A DNA stretch of 64,000 nt from Proteiniphilum sp. X52 (GCF_003712195.1 NZ_RDSD01000003.1:62001-126000), one strand, 5' to 3'. Numbered from the stretch's first letter, positions 1 through 8,295 are shown. Translations and numbers: made by a program. The notes: generated by a model not told the origin, from the sequence alone.

Positions 1-108
1 TGGAACTGAGAACTTAGAACTAAGAACTTGGAAATGAGAACTAAGAACTGGGAATTTAGAACTTGGAACTGGGAAATTAGGACGAAGAACGTAAGAATGA
101 GGAATTAG
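1..108. repeat. Degenerate short tandem repeat upstream of trpD
   Basis: The first ~108 bases are built from variants of an 8-10 base unit resembling GAACTTAGAAC / GAACTAAGAAC / GGAACTGGGAA. No open frame of interest runs through it. It resembles other purine-biased repeats between genes in this window (for example at 1219-1300 and 25370-25532). It lies just before trpD, probably between trpD and an upstream trp gene outside the window. Confidence 0.7.
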
Positions 109-222
109 ACCGTTAAGTTGTTGAATTCTCAAACCCAAATCTCACACAGTCTCTTAAGAATTAAAAGTTGCAACGCATTTTTTGAACGGTGGAAAGGTTC
201 TGGAATGCTTTATCCTAAAGAA

Positions 223-1218
223 ATGAAAGAAATATTATATAAATTATTCGATTACCACTACCTCTCACGCGAAGAGGCCAAAGAGGTGTTGTTCTCAATT
301 GTAAACGGTGATGTGGCCGACACCCAGATCGCTTCGCTTATCACCTCTTTCCTGATGCGGAGTATCTCGGTGGATGAAATACTGGGCTTCCGCGATGCGC
401 TGCTCGATATGCGGGTGGGAGTAGATTTGTCTGATTATGGGGCACTCGACATCGTCGGAACCGGAGGAGATGGGAAGAACACTTTCAATATCTCTACAGC
501 CGCCTGTTTTGTGGTTGCCGGTGCGGGGTATAACGTGGTGAAACATGGGAATTATGGCGCTACTTCCATCAGTGGCGCCAGTAACGTGATTGAGCAGCAG
601 GGAGTGAAGTTCACCACTGACAGTGACAAACTCCGTAAAAGTCTTGATGAGTGTCATATCGCTTATCTGCACGCACCTCTGTTCAGTCCCGCTTTGAAAG
701 CGGTCGCGCCGGTAAGGAAAAGCTTGGGGGTACGTACCTTCTTCAATGTATTGGGCCCATTGGTAAATCCCGTGCAACCCCAATTCCAGATGCTGGGGGT
801 TTATAACCTGGGTATGTCGCGTTTATACGGATATATCTATCAGGAGGAAAAGAAAAAATTCTGTATCGTCCACAGTATGGACGGTTATGACGAAATATCT
901 CTTACAAGTCAGTTCAAAGTGATCACCAACAAGGGAGAGCAACTTTATATTCCCGAGGAACTCGGTTATCGGCGGGTTTCCCAGGAAGAATTGTATGGTG
1001 GCAATACGCTTGAGGAGGCTTCGCGGATATTCCGGAATGTGTTGCATGCCACTGCCACAGAGGCGCAGACGAACGCAGTACTGGTCAATGCTGCTTTCGG
1101 TATTCAGACGATTGAGCAGGAAAAACCGATCGGAGAGTGTCTCGAGATTGCCAAGGACTCGTTGTATGAAAAAAAGGCGTTGAGATCCCTGGAAAAATTT
1201 GTTGAGATGAATGGTTGA
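223..1218 (+). CDS. trpD: Anthranilate phosphoribosyltransferase
   Basis: Catalyses transfer of phosphoribosyl from PRPP to anthranilate, the second step of tryptophan synthesis after chorismate; cytoplasmic. The N-terminal helical bundle is followed by the glycine-rich PRPP loop GTGGDG at about residues 79-84, then a KHGN motif near 107-110. Length from 223 is 331 residues, normal for TrpD. The open frame extends upstream to a TTG at 118, but family members start at MKEILYKLF (223). An ATG at 205 with AAAGG seven bases ahead is an alternative. It heads the trpD-C-F-A cluster seen here; trpB, trpE and trpG, which usually precede it in Bacteroidales, would be off the left edge. Confidence 0.95.
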   Translation: MKEILYKLFDYHYLSREEAKEVLFSIVNGDVADTQIASLITSFLMRSISVDEILGFRDALLDMRVGVDLSDYGALDIVGTGGDGKNTFNISTAACFVVAGAGYNVVKHGNYGATSISGASNVIEQQGVKFTTDSDKLRKSLDECHIAYLHAPLFSPALKAVAPVRKSLGVRTFFNVLGPLVNPVQPQFQMLGVYNLGMSRLYGYIYQEEKKKFCIVHSMDGYDEISLTSQFKVITNKGEQLYIPEELGYRRVSQEELYGGNTLEEASRIFRNVLHATATEAQTNAVLVNAAFGIQTIEQEKPIGECLEIAKDSLYEKKALRSLEKFVEMNG

Positions 1219-1388
1219 CCGGGAGACGAGGAGATTGTGGAGATTGTGGAGAGGAGGAGATTGGGAAGACTGGGAAGACTGGGAGACTAAGGTGGCTGGG
1301 TAAAAGCAGGGCATTTTAATTAGCACATTGGCACATTGGCACATTAGCATATTGGCACATTGTCACATTAGTCACATTAGCACATTAA
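1219..1388. repeat. Two adjoining short tandem repeats between trpD and trpC
   Basis: Bases 1219-1300 are repeats of GAGGAGATTGTGGA and GGGAAGACT units. Bases 1321-1388 are about seven degenerate copies of a roughly 10-base unit containing GCACATT(A/G)G. The second block is the reverse complement in style of the block at 45549-45592 (AATGTGACTAATGTGC). The blocks end two bases before the trpC start, so they are presumably transcribed within the trp message. Confidence 0.75.
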
Positions 1389-1390
1389 TT

Positions 1391-2191
1391 ATGTTGGATA
1401 TATTAAGTGAAATTATCGCTCACAAAAAAGAAGAGGTTACCGGGCAAAAAGAGCGACTGCCTTTGTCCCGGCTGGAGAAAATGTTGACGGAAACAAGGGA
1501 TATTCCCTTTTACTCAATGAAGGAATCATTGAAGAATTCTCCGTCGGGGGTTATCGCCGAGTTCAAACGGCGTTCTCCGAGTAAGGGTTGGTTGTTCCAA
1601 TCTGCCGATGTGGATGAGGTTACGAAGGCTTATGAATTGGCAGGCGCTTCAGCGCTGTCGGTACTGACGGATGAGAAATATTTTGGCGGAACGATGAACG
1701 ACCTGCGACAAGCCACCGGGGGTGTGAAGATACCGGTGATGCGGAAAGAGTTTATTGTGGATGAATACCAGTTGTTCGAGGCTAAACTTTCCGGAGCGAG
1801 TGCAGTATTGTTGATTGCCGCGGCTATTACCCGGGAGGAATGTAGACGATTCACGGAACTGGCGAATCAACTGCAACTGGAAGTGCTTTTGGAACTGCAT
1901 GATGAGGGGGAGGTCGGCCATGTCGGGCCGCTCAACAGCCTTGTCGGTGTCAACAACCGTAACTTGGGGAGTTTTGTGACCGATCTGAAAAAATCGTTCA
2001 GGATGGCTGATCTATTGCCCAAAGAGGCGGTATGGATTTCTGAAAGCGGCATATCGGACGCGCGCATTGTGAAGGAATTACGGGATGCGGGTTACCGGGG
2101 TTTCCTCATCGGGGAGTATTTTATGAAAAGCGGCAATCCGGGGCAAAGCCTGAAGGAGTTTATCGAACAAGTTATTCGGCAGGACCAATGA
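1391..2191 (+). CDS. trpC: Indole-3-glycerol phosphate synthase
   Basis: Converts CdRP to indole-3-glycerol phosphate in tryptophan synthesis. It is a single (beta/alpha)8 barrel of 266 residues from the ATG at 1391; the open frame extends upstream to 1328, but that extension only translates the tandem repeat. The family signature EFKRRSPSKG sits at about residues 57-66 with the catalytic lysine. MRKEFIVDEYQ carries the next conserved lysine, and GVNNRNLGSF and SESGI follow in the usual order. Not fused to trpF, unlike the E. coli enzyme; trpF is the next gene. Confidence 0.95.
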   Translation: MLDILSEIIAHKKEEVTGQKERLPLSRLEKMLTETRDIPFYSMKESLKNSPSGVIAEFKRRSPSKGWLFQSADVDEVTKAYELAGASALSVLTDEKYFGGTMNDLRQATGGVKIPVMRKEFIVDEYQLFEAKLSGASAVLLIAAAITREECRRFTELANQLQLEVLLELHDEGEVGHVGPLNSLVGVNNRNLGSFVTDLKKSFRMADLLPKEAVWISESGISDARIVKELRDAGYRGFLIGEYFMKSGNPGQSLKEFIEQVIRQDQ

Positions 2192-2211
2192 GACGAATAT
2201 GGCAAACAACG

Positions 2212-2332
2212 TTCACTGGAGTGAAACCTAATTAACTGTGGCAACCCCGATAAATCGGGAAGCAGTGACTGATGTGATGATTTGGCCAATTCGTAATTGG
2301 TAATTGGTAATTGGTAATAAGTAATTGGTATT
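2212..2332 (+). other. trpC-trpF intergenic hairpins and repeat
   Basis: Two perfect small stem-loops stand in a row: TTCACTGGAGTGAA (2212-2225) and CCCGATAAATCGGG (2246-2259). They are followed by a repeat of TAATTGG units (about 2289-2332). Neither hairpin has a T tract, so they do not look like terminators. They could affect stability of the trp message; this is inference. Confidence 0.45.
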
Positions 2333-2357
2333 GGGTGTTTGGAGATTGAATAAAAAT

Positions 2358-2969
2358 ATGATAATCAAAGTATGCGGCATGCGGGAGGCAGCCAACGTGC
2401 GTGAGGTGGAACAGTTGGGTGCGGATTGGATGGGATTTATCTTCTATCCCCAGTCACCACGTTATGTGGGAGAAGTGTTGGCTTATCTCCCTGAGAGGAT
2501 GAAGAGAGTAGGGGTGTTCGTTAATGAAGATTCCGACCGCCTTCTTGCACTGGCCGAAAAAAACCGGTTAAATATCCTTCAACTGCATGGCAATGAATCG
2601 CCCGATGATTGCAAAGCGTTGCGGGAAAAAGGGTTTCCTGTGGTCAAGGTATTCGGGGTCACAACCGATAAACCATTCCCCTGGGGACTCACCGAGCAGT
2701 ACGAAGGTTGTTGCGACTATTTCCTTTTCGATACGCGTACGAATCTTTATGGCGGTTCAGGCAAGAAATTTGGATGGGAGATCCTTTCGGGTTACCGGGG
2801 AGGTACGCCTTTTCTGTTGAGCGGAGGTGTTTCACCCGAAGATGTGGAGGCCGTAAAACGATTCTCACATCCGAAATGTGTGGGTATCGACCTGAACAGC
2901 GGATTTGAAACCTCACCCGCCGTCAAAAACACACAGTTATTACGGAGATTCATAAGTGCATTTCGTTAG
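2358..2969 (+). CDS. trpF: Phosphoribosylanthranilate isomerase
   Basis: Amadori rearrangement of N-(5-phosphoribosyl)anthranilate to CdRP in tryptophan synthesis. 203 residues from the ATG at 2358, where the protein begins MIIKVCGMRE; an upstream TTG in the same frame (2325) lies in repeat DNA and is rejected. KVCGMR holds the catalytic cysteine near residue 7. FDTR with the conserved aspartate, the GGSGKKFGW phosphate-binding stretch and LSGGVSPEDV follow, and the tail VGIDLNSGFE is the family ending. Standalone TrpF is normal in Bacteroidota. Confidence 0.94.
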   Translation: MIIKVCGMREAANVREVEQLGADWMGFIFYPQSPRYVGEVLAYLPERMKRVGVFVNEDSDRLLALAEKNRLNILQLHGNESPDDCKALREKGFPVVKVFGVTTDKPFPWGLTEQYEGCCDYFLFDTRTNLYGGSGKKFGWEILSGYRGGTPFLLSGGVSPEDVEAVKRFSHPKCVGIDLNSGFETSPAVKNTQLLRRFISAFR

Positions 2970-3163
2970 AAACAGTGGCAAGGAAAATAAACGGCACAAT
3001 TATACAAATATTTCGGTGGAATTGAAACAGTCTCTTGGTTAATAGCATAATAATTCACTGAGTAATAAAGCCGGAAACATACTTCTTTTAAGTTGGGTAG
3101 GCTGTGAAGGGAGAAAGCAAAGTGAATGCTTTTTAGGAGTTGCGAAGAAAAAGATAAAATCAA

Positions 3164-3949
3164 ATGGAAAATCAGATAATGAACAGAATAGATCGATTGT
3201 TTGAAGAAAAAAAGAGCGGTATCCTGTCGGTTTACTTTACGGCCGGATATCCTCAATTCGATGATACCGTAGAGGTGATCGAGGCGTTGGAAAAACAAGG
3301 TGTGGATTTGATAGAGATCGGTGTGCCGTTCAGTGATCCCATGGCCGACGGGCCGGTGATCCAGGCGTCGGGAGCCCGGGCATTGGAAAACGGCATGAGT
3401 GTGAAACGTCTTTTCGGACAGCTGGCCACGATTCGTGAAAAGGTGTCGATTCCGCTGGTATTGATGGGATATCTGAACCCGATCATCCAGTTCGGATTCG
3501 ACAATTATTGCGCGGAAGCGGTGAAGTGCGGCATCGATGGGCTGATCATCCCCGACCTGCCCTTTACGGAATATATGGAGCGTTATAAACCGGTTGCGGA
3601 AAAATATGGATTGCATGTCATTATGCTGATCACGCCGGAGACATCGGAAGAGCGGATCAGGTTGATCGATGAACACACCTCCGGATTTATTTATATGGTT
3701 TCCACCGCTTCGGTGACCGGAGCTAAGAATAGTTTTGGTGACCAGAGTCTGGCCTATTTCCGTCGGGTGAATGCAATGAAACTGAAAAACCCCCGTCTTA
3801 TCGGTTTCGGTATTTCTAATAAAGATACGTTTGATGCCGCTTGTCGGGAAGCTTCGGGAGCCATCATCGGAAGTAAATTCATTTCCCTACTGGGCAGTGA
3901 AAAGACCATTGGAGGGGCAGTGAAGAAATTGGTGGAAGCCATCCGTTGA
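3164..3949 (+). CDS. trpA: Tryptophan synthase alpha subunit
   Basis: Cleaves indole-3-glycerol phosphate to indole and glyceraldehyde-3-phosphate; works in a complex with TrpB, which is not in the window. The catalytic glutamate is in EIGVPFSDPMADGP at about residue 51 and the catalytic aspartate is in the same motif. The phosphate-binding IGFGISN lies towards the C-terminus. 261 residues from 3164. A second ATG at 3179 (MNRIDRLF) matches the usual family start and may be the real one. A 194-base gap separates it from trpF, longer than the other spacings here. Last gene of the trp cluster. Confidence 0.94.
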   Translation: MENQIMNRIDRLFEEKKSGILSVYFTAGYPQFDDTVEVIEALEKQGVDLIEIGVPFSDPMADGPVIQASGARALENGMSVKRLFGQLATIREKVSIPLVLMGYLNPIIQFGFDNYCAEAVKCGIDGLIIPDLPFTEYMERYKPVAEKYGLHVIMLITPETSEERIRLIDEHTSGFIYMVSTASVTGAKNSFGDQSLAYFRRVNAMKLKNPRLIGFGISNKDTFDAACREASGAIIGSKFISLLGSEKTIGGAVKKLVEAIR

Positions 3950-3954
3950 GGAAA

Positions 3955-4113
3955 TTCGTTTATACCATTAGGCGGGCCTCATTGCTGACAGCAATCCGCC
4001 GCACGCCTATTGCCTTTATGTTTAAAGAAAAAATTACCGCCCGGCAGGTAATCGGAGCGGTGATCAGTATCGCGGGAGCAAGTATTTTTTTTATAAGGAA
4101 CCACCCGGCGTAG
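3955..4113 (+). pseudogene. Remnant of an EamA/DMT-family transporter (C-terminal end)
   Basis: An open stretch after trpA ends with FKEKITARQVIGAVISIAG and then SIFFIRNHPA-stop. This matches the last membrane segment of EamA drug/metabolite transporters, where a FLGE(K/R)-type loop precedes the final IGAxLIxxG helix. The nine or so upstream membrane segments are absent, so it is a truncated remnant. The first part also forms a stem-loop (GGCGG 3971-3975 with CCGCC 3996-4000 and an inner ATTGCT/AGCAAT), possibly a weak trpA terminator. The family call rests on one helix. Confidence 0.5.
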
Positions 4114-4363
4114 ATTATATTTCGGGATCACAATCTCCCATTCGGTAACGGCTTTCAATCCGACAATGCCGCTTTTCTTGTTTTTTTGTAAATTGCAAAT
4201 CTGTTAATTAATGTAAGTGATAAATGAAAATAAGTTGCTAACTTCGTCTTTGGATATTAAGAATTATCTTATTTTTGATGAACAAAAGTTACCCTGTTGT
4301 CTTTACATGTTAATAAATGGATAATAGTCGGTATTGTAAAAACTATGTTTCTCTATTATTAAA
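4114..4363. other. AT-rich gap without a recognisable gene
   Basis: About 250 bases between the transporter remnant and the TPR remnant. The stretch is AT-rich, has stops in all frames, and contains T runs (around 4180-4190) but no convincing stem-loop terminator, RNA gene or full Bacteroidota promoter. Confidence 0.5.
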
Positions 4364-4693
4364 CCGAAGTTTCATTGTCTTGCCGGCGCGATACTCGTTA
4401 TCACCGTGATGACCGGATGTAACTCCCGGCAGTCCGGGTTTTCAGCCTTGTTGGAAGATGCGGAACGGCTTATGGAGAGCCGCCCCGTCAGTGTCCTGAT
4501 ATTGATTGATTTCCTTTTTTATCCTGAAGAAAGACTTAGCCGCTGTGATTTTGAAATATGGATGCCAGGCATTGGATATTGTAAACTCGGTTTTGACTAT
4601 GTCGTAAAGCATAACGGAAAAGAGAATCCTTGTCTATTTACAGGGAATTTGAATAACCAATGCGATTATTATAGATGTAGAAGAAGTCAATAA
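4364..4693 (+). pseudogene. Remnant of a TPR lipoprotein
   Basis: The frame encodes a hydrophobic stretch ending in a lipobox (VMMTGC), then LLEDAERLMESRPVSVLILID. The pattern D-AE-LM-xxP-xSxLxxL-xxI is the start of a common Bacteroidota family of tetratricopeptide-repeat lipoproteins. Expected residues are already altered (PVSV for PDSA, IDFLF for LDSI). After about 50 residues the sequence no longer resembles a TPR and stops at 4691-4693. There is no clear ATG: the signal region needs a start upstream of the GTG at 4406. Best read as a decayed fragment. Confidence 0.5.
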
Positions 4694-4829
4694 CTTTATT
4701 GAGAAAAGGCTAATTCTATAAAAATTTCAGCATTTATCAATGAGGTTTAATAAGTGCATGGCATAGAATTGTAATTATCACATCATTGTGAGTCTGCTAT
4801 AATACTATGTCATGTGCAAAAAAACAATT

Positions 4830-5114
4830 ATGAGAAAATATTATTATTTAGTTCTATTGATTGTCATTGGTTTTTCATGTGTCGGAGATGTCAAAAAAAG
4901 AAATTTAACCGCAGACACTTTTATTTTCATTGATCGAGATGAAATTAACAGGGAGGTGATGCTAAAAGCTTCGACATACATAGAATCCGTTCAATATATT
5001 CCATTAGAAACGAATCAGGATAATTTAATTTCCAACTCATTGAAAATCAATACTCGTTTTGAGGGAAATTTGGGTGAAAAAAACTTTTCGGAGATGACTC
5101 AAACATCAATTTAA
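4830..5114 (+). pseudogene. Truncated 6-bladed beta-propeller lipoprotein
   Basis: The start MRKYYYLVLLIVIGFSC is a lipoprotein signal with the lipobox cysteine at residue 17. The following stretch containing YIPLETNQDNLI is the start of the first blade in the Bacteroidota 6-bladed beta-propeller lipoprotein family, where the (V/F)-x-L-E-T-xxx-(S/N)-LI-xxI pattern is typical. Two intact relatives follow at 5129 and 8597. Homology ends near residue 70 and the frame stops at 95 residues against about 370 for the family. The 3' end was probably lost by deletion or recombination with the next copy, which starts 14 bases later. Confidence 0.6.
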
Positions 5115-5128
5115 AAACTTGATTCAAA

Positions 5129-6271
5129 ATGAAAAAGAAAATCTTTTTTGGAATTGTAGTGTTGGCGATAGCCTTTGTTCTTTTTACACTTTTAGTAAGT
5201 TGCAAAAATGACATTAAAATAAGACCAGTTCACTTCATTAGCGTTGATATAAACAAATGCGAGAGTTTAGATATATCTGAAAGTGCTGAGATTGTTAATA
5301 TTGTTAATTTAGAGTTGACGGAGAATTCCATAATAAGAGAGATCAGTAAGATTTATGTGACAAGTCAATTTATTCTTATAGCTGATTTAATGAAGAGTGA
5401 AATCTTCGTTTTTAATAAATCTAATGGGGAATTTATTAGAAATATCGGACAAAAAGGACAAGGCCCCGGAGAATATATCATGTTTAACGATGTTTTTTTT
5501 GATCAAGGTTCCGAATTGATTTACGCGCATGAAAGGATTAAAAGAAATATGCTTATATACAACCTCTCAGGAGATCTGATAAATGAATTGCCTTGTAAAT
5601 ACTGGTTCAGAGGGTTTTGTAAGAACGAAGATGGATTTTGGGTATACAGTTGTTATCCGGATGAAAATTCCGAAGGTTATGCTTTAATGCTATTAAATGA
5701 CAGCCTTACAGAAAGGATTGAAGGTTTTCTTCCGCAGAAAAGCTTTTTTCCGGCAGTTGATGGATCAAGATTCATAAAAGACATAAAAGGTGTTTTTTAT
5801 TTTATTTATCCTTTTGATAATATAATATATCAACTGCACAATGGAAAGCCTCAACCATATTTTCATATTGATTTCCGGAACAAGACACTTCCTTATGAGA
5901 AAATTCGTAAAATGTCGGACCCTCTGGAATATAATGATCTGATATATAATTGCGATTATCTTGGCGATGTGGTTAATCCTCATATAACTAACGACAAATT
6001 TTATTTTTCATTTTCTCAAACTGCGGGAGCATCTATTCGATATACCGCTATCTATGATTTATCAGAACAAGTCGTTAAAGTCTTTAATAGTTTCAAAAAG
6101 TATTTACCTCAAATTCCTTCAGGGTTGCCATTTGAAAGTATAACTTTTACAGAACTTGTTGGATTGGACGAAGATGTATTAATATATTCAATTAGTCCGG
6201 ATAATTTAAATGATAACGATTTTTCTTTACTAAAAGAAAATATTGCACCCACATTAGATAGGGTGTTTTAG
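5129..6271 (+). CDS. 6-bladed beta-propeller lipoprotein
   Basis: 380 residues with an N-terminal hydrophobic segment ending in a lipobox-like VSC at about residue 25, so exported and probably lipid-anchored. The blade motif QKGQGPGEY near residue 112 is the hallmark of this Bacteroidota propeller family (related to the BF3164 lipoproteins); blade-like repeats such as FVFNKSNGEFIRNIG precede it. The molecular role of the family is not established. The gene is much more AT-rich than the trp genes. Its last codons and stop fall inside a 48-bp repeat shared in inverted orientation with the end of the DUF4249 gene at 9780. Confidence 0.75.
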   Translation: MKKKIFFGIVVLAIAFVLFTLLVSCKNDIKIRPVHFISVDINKCESLDISESAEIVNIVNLELTENSIIREISKIYVTSQFILIADLMKSEIFVFNKSNGEFIRNIGQKGQGPGEYIMFNDVFFDQGSELIYAHERIKRNMLIYNLSGDLINELPCKYWFRGFCKNEDGFWVYSCYPDENSEGYALMLLNDSLTERIEGFLPQKSFFPAVDGSRFIKDIKGVFYFIYPFDNIIYQLHNGKPQPYFHIDFRNKTLPYEKIRKMSDPLEYNDLIYNCDYLGDVVNPHITNDKFYFSFSQTAGASIRYTAIYDLSEQVVKVFNSFKKYLPQIPSGLPFESITFTELVGLDEDVLIYSISPDNLNDNDFSLLKENIAPTLDRVF

Positions 6272-6311
6272 CCGGTAAAAACCGAGCATTTTTTAGTTTT
6301 ATTTTCAACAA
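6264..6311 (+). repeat. 48-bp inverted repeat, left copy, with terminator
   Basis: This stretch matches the reverse complement of 9740-9787 at 47 of 48 positions. It starts in the last codons of the beta-propeller gene and contains CCGGTAAAAACCG (a stem-loop) followed by CATTTTTTAG, a Rho-independent terminator for that gene. Weaker similarity with one gap extends to about 6320, where the IS begins. GGG flanks both outer ends (6261-6263 and 9788-9790). Confidence 0.8.
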
Positions 6312-6384
6312 TCGGCTCAATGGGGCATTCTGCCCCAGCCGCCGCGGCTTACCCCTGAGAAGTTTTTCATAGTGTTTAGTGGGC

Positions 6385-7311
6385 TTACGCCACCTTACGC
6401 TCGTACTCCTCTCTATACTCGAGCGGGGATTTGTACCCGAGCCTGTAGATCAACCACTGACGGTTGTAGTTTTCAACGAACTTCCGGATGGCCTCGTTGG
6501 CCTCCTCAAGCGTCTTGAAGTGATTGAGGCTGAAGACCTCCTCTTCAAGCGTCCGATGGAACCTTTCAATGCATCCATTACACTCCGGCTGTCTCACATA
6601 CGCCTTTGACATGTTCAGTCCCAGGAACTTCATCTCTGCCATGAAGTCGTTGGAGTCGTACTGCGAGCCGTGGTCGCTGCGAAGCTTCAGGGCCGTACCC
6701 TTGCATACATCCTTCTCCACCGTCCCGAAGCGTTTCCTGACGGCCGCCCTGACCGGTTCCATCGCCTCATACCGCGTTCCGGGCTTGCAGGTGTGCCAGG
6801 CGATCAACTCGTCGTTGAAGTGGTCCAGAACACCGAAGAACCAGCACCAGCCCATGTCTTCTACAAAGAACTTCTTCCCGTCCGTACCCCACAGCAAGTC
6901 CGGCTTCCCTTGGACGATCTTCCCCTCGTGTTTGCGTACCCGCACCACCGCCTTGTCGTGCCTGTACGGGCTCAGGAGGTTGTTCTCACGCATAATGCGC
7001 AGCACTCGTTCCCTGCTCGCCCTCTTTCCATTGCGGCGCATCCGAACCCAGACCTTGATGTATCCCTCGCTCACAAATGGCGACTCTTCAATCGCTTCAC
7101 GGACAGCGGCAAGGACTTCTTCGTCCGTCAGGGTTGGCTTTGGCCCCCGCTTCTTGGGTGGAGCCTCTCTCTTCTGGCCGTACCAGTTACCGCTGGAGCA
7201 TCCTACAACACGCAGGATCATGCTGATGGGATACCGCTCGCCCGTCTTCTCATACGACTCCTCAGACAGGAGGGCAACTATCCTTTTCTTAGTTTCGCAA
7301 ACAAGGCGTTC
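6385..7311 (-). CDS. IS3-family transposase OrfB (DDE integrase domain)
   Basis: Catalytic half of the transposase. The first ATG in frame gives a 278-residue product (MILRVVGCSS). The frame is open up to the A-tract, so it is probably made mainly as an OrfAB fusion by -1 frameshifting at A AAA AAG (plus-strand 7311-7317). An HTH_21-like segment (VSEGYIKVWVRMRR) precedes the rve domain. DDE residues are visible as GTDGKKF, LRSDHGSQYD and the E of CIERFHRTLEEE. The tail NYNRQWLIYRLGYKSPLEY is typical of the family. No internal stop, so it may be active. Confidence 0.88.
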   Translation of the reverse strand, partial: ERLVCETKKRIVALLSEESYEKTGERYPISMILRVVGCSSGNWYGQKREAPPKKRGPKPTLTDEEVLAAVREAIEESPFVSEGYIKVWVRMRRNGKRASRERVLRIMRENNLLSPYRHDKAVVRVRKHEGKIVQGKPDLLWGTDGKKFFVEDMGWCWFFGVLDHFNDELIAWHTCKPGTRYEAMEPVRAAVRKRFGTVEKDVCKGTALKLRSDHGSQYDSNDFMAEMKFLGLNMSKAYVRQPECNGCIERFHRTLEEEVFSLNHFKTLEEANEAIRKFVENYNRQWLIYRLGYKSPLEYREEYERKVA

Positions 7312-7556
7312 TTTTTTTTTACAAGGTCCAGTTCCATCTCCAGCTGCCCGATGCGACGCTCCGCCTTGGCCAGCTTGGACTCGTCCGGATTTTTCTTGAA
7401 CCCCTGCGTCCCGTTTTCAATGAACTCATCACGCCAGGCGGACAGCTCCGCCATCGTGATACCATACTTGCGGCTCAGCTCCTCAGCTGACTCCCCGCGT
7501 AGCAGTTCCAGCACCACTGTGCTCTTGAACTTCGCTGATTTTCTTCCGTTTGCCAT
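7278..7556 (-). CDS. IS3-family transposase OrfA (HTH)
   Basis: 92-residue DNA-binding part. It begins MANGRKSAKFKSTVVLELLRG, a transposase_8-type helix-turn-helix with SRKYGITMAELSAWRDEFI as the recognition region. A leucine-zipper-like coiled coil (LAKAERRIGQLEMELDLV) follows, as expected for IS3 OrfA. The frame runs over an A9 tract (VKKKN) and stops soon after, so a -1 slip there yields the OrfAB fusion. It overlaps the OrfB frame by about 34 bases. Confidence 0.87.
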   Translation of the reverse strand: MANGRKSAKFKSTVVLELLRGESAEELSRKYGITMAELSAWRDEFIENGTQGFKKNPDESKLAKAERRIGQLEMELDLVKKKNALFAKLRKG

Positions 7557-7679
7557 ACGAATACAAAGTTAAGCTTTTTACTTGTCTTATTTTGTGCTCG
7601 GTCAAATTTGCGGCTAATATATAGGGAATCTAATCCGGTATTATTTTTCGTAAAAGAGATTTAATTAAATTGTATGATT

Positions 7680-8273
7680 ATGAAAACAAGTATTGTAATA
7701 CTCCTCCTATTTGTTACTACTTATATGGAAGTTTATTCGCAAACCGTCACACATTCGTCTGAATCAGATGAACGTATTATTTCTTCTGAAAAGATTGAAT
7801 ACCTAAATATGGAAGAAGGATGGGCACAAGAAAAGAAAGTATGGTATTACTATGGCAATCGGATAATGGTTGTGCCAGTATCTTACATATTGAGAGAAAC
7901 GATAGATAGCACCTATATTTCGAATGGGACAGAAATAAAGATTCGGATAACGAATTATGAAGAATCATCCGGCAGTTATCAAACTTCTGAAGATGGATGG
8001 GCATGGGAAAATGGGATTTGGACCTTTAACGGGGATACCGTACGCTCATATCCCCCGTCTTTTACAAAAAAAGCCCAAGTAGGGAAAATGAAAATCGATA
8101 GTGATGACCGAAAAACGATTCAAACGAATAAAATAGAGGAATTCTATCGGATTGATGATGAAAAATGGACCTGGGATTCAAACAGGAAAATGTGGTTTTA
8201 TGACAATGTTGATATTCATAAATTGCCTAAATATAAAATTATTAAATCAAGGATAGTTACCCTTAGCCATTAA
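7680..8273 (+). CDS. Secreted protein with three Trp-rich repeats, unknown function
   Basis: The N-terminus MKTSIVILLLFVTTYMEVYSQ is a cleavable signal peptide; no lipobox. The start is taken at 7680 (an ATG two codons earlier is possible). The mature part has three copies of a ~22-residue motif spaced about 57 residues apart, near residues 48-68, 107-128 and 162-185. Each has the pattern (E/D)xxWxxxxxxxWxFxxxxxxxxxP, for example DGWAWENGIWTFNGD and EKWTWDSNRKMWFYDN. I do not recognise the family. It lies between the IS and a signal-peptidase remnant, in the AT-rich beta-propeller region, and reads as an intact gene. Confidence 0.65.
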   Translation: MKTSIVILLLFVTTYMEVYSQTVTHSSESDERIISSEKIEYLNMEEGWAQEKKVWYYYGNRIMVVPVSYILRETIDSTYISNGTEIKIRITNYEESSGSYQTSEDGWAWENGIWTFNGDTVRSYPPSFTKKAQVGKMKIDSDDRKTIQTNKIEEFYRIDDEKWTWDSNRKMWFYDNVDIHKLPKYKIIKSRIVTLSH

Positions 8274-8295
8274 CTGCTTCAAAAATCTAAGAAAA

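Larger units (their letters stand above)
6321..7604 (-). mobile_element. IS3-family insertion sequence
   Basis: Two overlapping frames on the minus strand encode an IS3-type OrfA (HTH protein) and OrfB (DDE integrase) joined by a frameshift site. The right end is placed at 7604 because inward reading gives TGACCGAGCAC. The left end is placed near 6321, where similarity between the two copies of the 48-bp repeat stops and a TG begins. No clear target duplication or long matching terminal repeats were found, so both ends are provisional. GC content is higher than in the AT-rich host region. Confidence 0.7.

Noticed and set aside
2966-3676. Minus-strand open frame of 236 codons opposite trpA
   Set aside because: It overlaps most of the well-supported trpA gene and shows no family motif or signal.
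6524-7572. Two long plus-strand frames over the IS
   Set aside because: They are opposite the transposase frames, which carry the HTH and DDE motifs.
6278-7602. ACCGAGCA at 6280-6287 and its complement at 7595-7602 as IS terminal repeats
   Set aside because: The left site lies inside the 48-bp repeat, which also exists at 9740 without the IS, and there is no TG end. The shared octamer may be chance.
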